From Deltaproteobacteria bacterium (GTDB taxonomy: Bacteria; Desulfobacterota; Desulfovibrionia; Desulfovibrionales; Desulfovibrionaceae): a DNA stretch of 41,515 nucleotides. Below the pieces are notes generated by a model, which was given only the letters and a program-made list of their open reading frames with translations, was not told the DNA's origin and ran no database searches. How positions within the stretch are numbered: position 1 is the stretch's first letter; every line of letters begins with the position of its first letter. The stretch spans positions 1 to 41,515 of the forward strand of contig JAITWK010000036.1 of assembly GCA_031285295.1 (NCBI GenBank), given 5' to 3'. Below are positions 22,301-28,300 of the stretch, piece after piece. The position numbers were made by a program, and so were the translations under genes.

Positions 22301-25300
22301 TCATGGATGCCAACGGTGATCCGGTCGTAACCGAGGGCGGTGCCATTGCGGAAAACTTCGGCACTTTTGTCCTCGACCCGGCAACCAACACCTGGACTTT
22401 CGCGGCCACCACGCCGGAACAACAGGCCCGCCTGCTGGCTTTGGCCGAAGGCGAAACCCTTACCATTACCGCTATTCTGACCGCTACGGATCAATCCGGC
22501 ATGTCCAGCACTGGCGAACTTACCATTACCATTACCGGCAGCAACCAGGCCCCGGTGTTCACTGGTTCCAGCCTCTCGGCCTTTACCAGCGAGGACGCCC
22601 TCATGGCCGATACCCCGCTCACCGGCACTCTGGTTGCCACCGACCCGGACAAGGGCGCGGTGCTTACCTATGAACTGGCGGGCGACGGACAGGGAACTGA
22701 CGCCCTGGATGGCACGGTAGGCGGCCTCTATGGCACGCTTACCCTGGACCCGGCCACCGGAAAGTGGACTTATACCCGCGATCCCAATCTTGATCTTTCC
22801 GCGCTCGAACCGGGCCAGAACTACACCGAAGAGTTTGTGGTGCGTGTAACAGACGAGTTTGGCGCGGTTACGGAAGAAACCCTTACCATCAACATCAGCG
22901 GCACTAACGATGACGGCACTGGCGGCAGTACTGCCAGGCCCCCGGTCATGGTCGATGACAGTGCCATCGTCACCGATGAAGATCTGTTCGGCGGCGTGCC
23001 TCAGACGGGCAATCTCAGTCTCAACGATACCAATGGCGCTAACATCACCTATACCGAAGGCGAACCCACAGCCATGATCGGCGATACCGAGATCAAGTTT
23101 ACAGAAGATAATGGCAAGTGGACTTCCGACTACGGCGATCTGGTCATAAACGACAACGGCACCTGGACTTTCACGGCCACCACGCCCGAACAGCAGGAAA
23201 AGATGAAGAGCCTGCCCGAAGGTGAAAGTCTGGTCATCCGTGTGCCGGTAACCGGCGATAGCGATCCCGCTGATCCGAACAACCCGACTGGCGAAACTTC
23301 GCTTACCATCACCGTGGCTGGCACCAACCAGGCCCCGGAACTCGGTACAATCACGCCACCCTCAGGTGACGAAGATACCCCGATCACCGGGCAGTTCACC
23401 GCTACCGATCCTGATACCGGCGATGAGCTTACTTACAGCGTCAAGCCTTACAACCCCAACGCCGACCCGGACGCCGAACCCGAACCGGGCGAAGGCTCCG
23501 TTAAGGGCGACTACGGCATTCTGACCGTAGACGATGATGGCAAGTGGACCTACACGCCCACTAACGAAGCCGACAAGTTAGGCGCGGGTGAAGAAGCGGA
23601 AGAAACCTTTACCGTGGTTGTTTCGGACGGCAAGGGCGGTACCCACGAGCAACAGATCACCATATCCCTTACCGGAACCAACGACGCCCCGGTGCTGGAC
23701 GACCTTACGGTTACAACCAGCGACGCGGCCCTGGGCAGCGGCAAGGCCATAAGCGGCACCATGAGCGGCTTTGACGTTGACGGCGATAATATTACCTTTG
23801 ACGCTGGCTCAATCACGGCCACTATTGGCGATACACCGGTTGCGTTTACCCAAGATCCAGTCAGCGGCAAATGGACTTCTGATTACGGCAATCTGGTCAT
23901 GAATGATGACGGCACCTGGACCTTCCGGGCGGAAACGGCGGAACAGCGGGAAAATATGCTGAAGCTCGGCCCGACCGACACCCTTGAAATTGATGTTACA
24001 GTCACAGGCTCGGACGGTAATGGCGGCTCGGATAGCGGCACCCTGAGCATCACGGTTCAGGGCAGCGATCAAAAGGCGAATACCGTTACCGTTATTACCG
24101 ACCCCAACGGCATCCGCACGCATGAAGACGCCATGATGAAGCCCGATTTCATTCTGAACGGCACGCTGGCGGTAGCGGATCCGGAAGGCGGCAGTATCAG
24201 CTATTACCTGACTGGACCCGATGGTACAGCAAGCTCCGCATTCACAGCTTCACCTTCCGGAATCGGCGCTACTCTGGATGGCAAGTACGGTACCCTTACC
24301 CTGGGCGCTGACGGCAACTGGACTTATACCCGCTTTACCAATGCCGAAGGCGAAAGCATGGACCTCAACTTCATGAACGCCGGGCAGGACTACATCGATA
24401 CCTTCACGGTCTACGCCCAGGACGGCAATGGCGCGTGGTCGGAAAGGGAAATCTCCATCATCATTGCCGGCGATAACGATGCTCCCACCCTGCTTGGCGT
24501 AAGCCAGCCGGGGCTGCTGGACAGCGTGCTCGGCACCGTGCTTGGGGCCGATGCCCTCAAGGGCCGCATAGTAGGCTTTGACGCGGATGAAGGCGACAGA
24601 ATCCACAACTATCACATCGTGGCGGGTTCTTCGCTGGTGCTGGAAATCTCCGGGCACCGCCTTGACCTTAGCAACCTGGGCGATTTGCTGGACGGCCTGC
24701 TTGATGGTGCGGACCCACTGCTGAACATAGTGGGCGGCGCGCTGGATCTGGTTCTAGATACTCTTAACGGCATCCTTGAAGTCACCGGGGTTAACGGCTT
24801 ACTGCTCATCAATCCCGAAGATGGCACCTTTAATCTGGCCGCAGGTCCGCTCGGCGGCCTCCTGGGCGCGGTGGAAACCCTTACGGACACCCTGCGCGAA
24901 CTGCTTGATACCCTGGCCGGACTGGACAGCAATCTGGTGGACGTGCTGCTGGAAGCCCTGCCCTGGCTCGGACTTGAAGGCGAAGAAGATCTGCTCCGCT
25001 TGCTGGTTATGGTAGAAGCCGAAGATCAGCACGGCGCATCTACCGGGCCGAAGGAAATCGGAGTCAATCTGGTTGGCGGCAACAACAAGCCGGTATTTGA
25101 CGGTGATGACATTGAGCAAACTCTTGGCGAAGACGCTCTGCTGGCCGCTCATTTTATCAGCGGTACGCTCAGCGCCTCGGATAGTGAAGACGATCCGCTA
25201 TCTTACTATGTGCAGGACGGAGGCCACGGCGAATACGGCAGCCTGACCGTTAATCCCGATGGCACCTGGACCTATACCATAACCGATGCCGACAAGGTTA

Positions 25301-28300
25301 ACGCCCTGAACGCTGGCGACCCGGCTGTTTCCGACACCTTCACTGTTGTGGTGGAAGACGGACACGGTGGTTATGACACCAAGGAAATAACCGTCAACAT
25401 TACCGGCGCAAACGACGCTCCGATCTTTGATGTGCAAACGCTTGGCGCAACGGTTGTTGAAGATGATCTGCCTCCTGGTACGACGGAAGATCCTGTTGCC
25501 AAGTACACCGGCAAGATTGACGCCACAGACGCGGACAGCCTGGATACGGATCTTGAGTACAGCATCAATGGGGCAACTACCGATGTGGATGGCAACTATA
25601 CCTACAACGGCACATATGGCACTTTTACCATGGATGCGGACGGCAACTGGAACTACACACCAGGTGCCGGAATGATTGGCCTGAATCTGGGTCAGACCGG
25701 AACGGAAAAGATTACAATTACTGTCAGTGATGGTCATGGCGGCACGCAGCAGCGCGACTTTACCCTGACCGTGGTTGGCACCAACAACGACCCAGTTCCG
25801 GCTATGGATGCTCTTGCAGGCAACTGGGGCGCAATCCTTACAGGCAAAATAGGTTCCGGGGCACCCGGTGAAACATACGAATTTGCCCTGCGGGGTGTCT
25901 CCAACCCCGATGGCTTCCCGCAAGCTATAATCGGCAAGTATGGCACCATGACTCTTCTTGATGCGGAAGGGAACTTTACCTATACGCCTGTTCCCGGTTT
26001 TGAACATGACTTCATGTCGAATGACCCGGCGATGATAGCGGAATATCAGGAAGTCTTCACCTTTATCGTCACCAATCCCGTAACTGGCGAGCGGATGGAA
26101 CAGAACATGGGCTTCACCCCGGATGAACTTACCCGGATAAACAACGCGCCACAACTCAACGGCACAACCCAGTCTCCCGGCCAGCTTCAGGACGATGGCT
26201 CGGCCAGTCTGGTAGCTCTGGAAGGCAAAATTCAGGCTTACGATCCTGATGACGGCGCTACGCTCAGATTTGATGAGGATCTCTCGCGTCAATCAGCTCT
26301 GGTGCTTGATGGAGTTGCCCTTAACGAAGATGCCATATCGGGTGTGCTCAGCGCGGTTTTTGAAGACGTTCTCGGCGGACTATACAGTGTCTTTATAGCT
26401 GGCCCCATCCTTAAAGGTCTGGTTGACGGCATTGTAGTCAATACCTTGGGCGGCCTGCTTGATACCCTGCTCACCCCGATCACCACGCTTTTGGGCGATG
26501 TGGTGGGCAAGGGGCTGATCACCATAGATGAGGATACCGGCAAATGGACCATTGCCGCCGATGCGCTTGAACCTTTGCTCAAGCTGGTGGACGACCTGGT
26601 CAACGGCCTGATAACCGGACTCACCGAACCAATCCGGGCCTTGGCGGATAACCCCGCGTTGAACGTCCTCGGCCTGGGGCCGCTAATTGGTGGAATACTG
26701 GATCGCCTGCCGTTCGTGGGCTACAACCGCGATTCCAGCGTACTTGGCCTGGATATTCCGATTACCGTGGGTGACGGCACTGTAACTATTCCCGACAATA
26801 TCCAAATCGACCTGCTCGGCGGACTGAACAGCAAGCCGCAGTTTACCCAGAACGACGCGGAAAGTCAGCTTACCCGCTCCGTCAGCGAAGACGACTTGCA
26901 GAATCAGCATTTTGTAACCGGCACCCTTAAGGGTACCGACGCCGATACGGTGGACGTGCTGGACTACGTACTCAATACCAAGCAAGGCAATTGGGACGGA
27001 CACGGCACTTATGGCAAACTGAGCTTAGAGACAAACGGCGAATGGACCTACACCCTGACCAAGGACATCAGTGGCCTGGCCCAGGGCGAAAGTTACACCG
27101 AACGCTTTGAAGTGATCGTGCGCGACGGGCGCGGCGGTCAGGATGTAAAGGAAATTCAGATAACAATTAACGGCACCAATGATGCCCCCACATTTGTAAT
27201 TGATACTCTGGACAGAACCTTTGCGGAAACCCAGCTTGTTGACGGCATGTACAGCGGCCAGCTTGAAGCGCGTGACGCGGATACCTCGCTGGCGGATCTA
27301 ACCTACACCATTACCCAGGGCGGCCTGAACGCGGGCTACACTGTTACCTCCGGAGAAGGCTTCACCAGAATTACCGAAACCGATGGCAGTGTCTTCACCC
27401 TCTACGCGGATGGCCGATGGACTTACAAGCCCACCTTCGATCTGGACCCGGCCCTCACTGATGGCGGTCTGGCCGAACTTATGCAAAAGAAGTTTGGCGT
27501 CACCGTAACGGACGATCATGGCGCGTCTTCCAACATGGACTTCAACCTGAATATGGTCGGCACCAACGAAGCGCCTGACATCACCACAACGGTTGAAGTA
27601 AACGAGGTTATGACCAATGAAGACGCCATGATGGCCCCCGGCTTCGCCATAAGCGGCACCCTGCGCTCGGAAGATCCGGATGGCAACGCTGTTACGGGCA
27701 ACTTCACCCTGCCGGGGGGCGGCAACACGGTTACCGGCATGTACGGCACCCTTACCCTGAACGCGAACGGAGAATGGACTTATGAGCGCATTCCGGGCGT
27801 GGATCTGGATTTCATGGGGCCGGATCAGCGGTATACCGACAGCTTCACCGTTATCTCGGGCGGCGCGGAAAGCAAGATCAACTTCAGCATTTCCGGCGAT
27901 AACGATGCTCCGATCATTGTCGGTGTGGATACCGGCGTGTTTGTATTCGACCTCCTGCCCGGTCAGGACTTGACGCAGGATATGGAAGGCCGCATCCTGG
28001 TTTATGATCCGGATGAAGGTGACCGGGTCAGCGGCTTCCACATCACCAGCACCATACCGATCCTGGAAATAGCTGGTCAACGTATAGATCTCAGTCGCCC
28101 CGGCGATTTGCTTGACGGTCTGCTTGATTCAGCGGATCCGCTGCTAAATCTGGTTGGCGGAGTCCTTGAGGGCGTTCTTGGCGCAGTTGGCGAAATCCTT
28201 CAAGGCACCGGAGTTGACAGCCTGCTAACGCTTAATGACGATGGTTCTTTCAGCCTGGTTGCCGGACCGCTCAACGATATCCTGAACCTTCTGGGCGGCA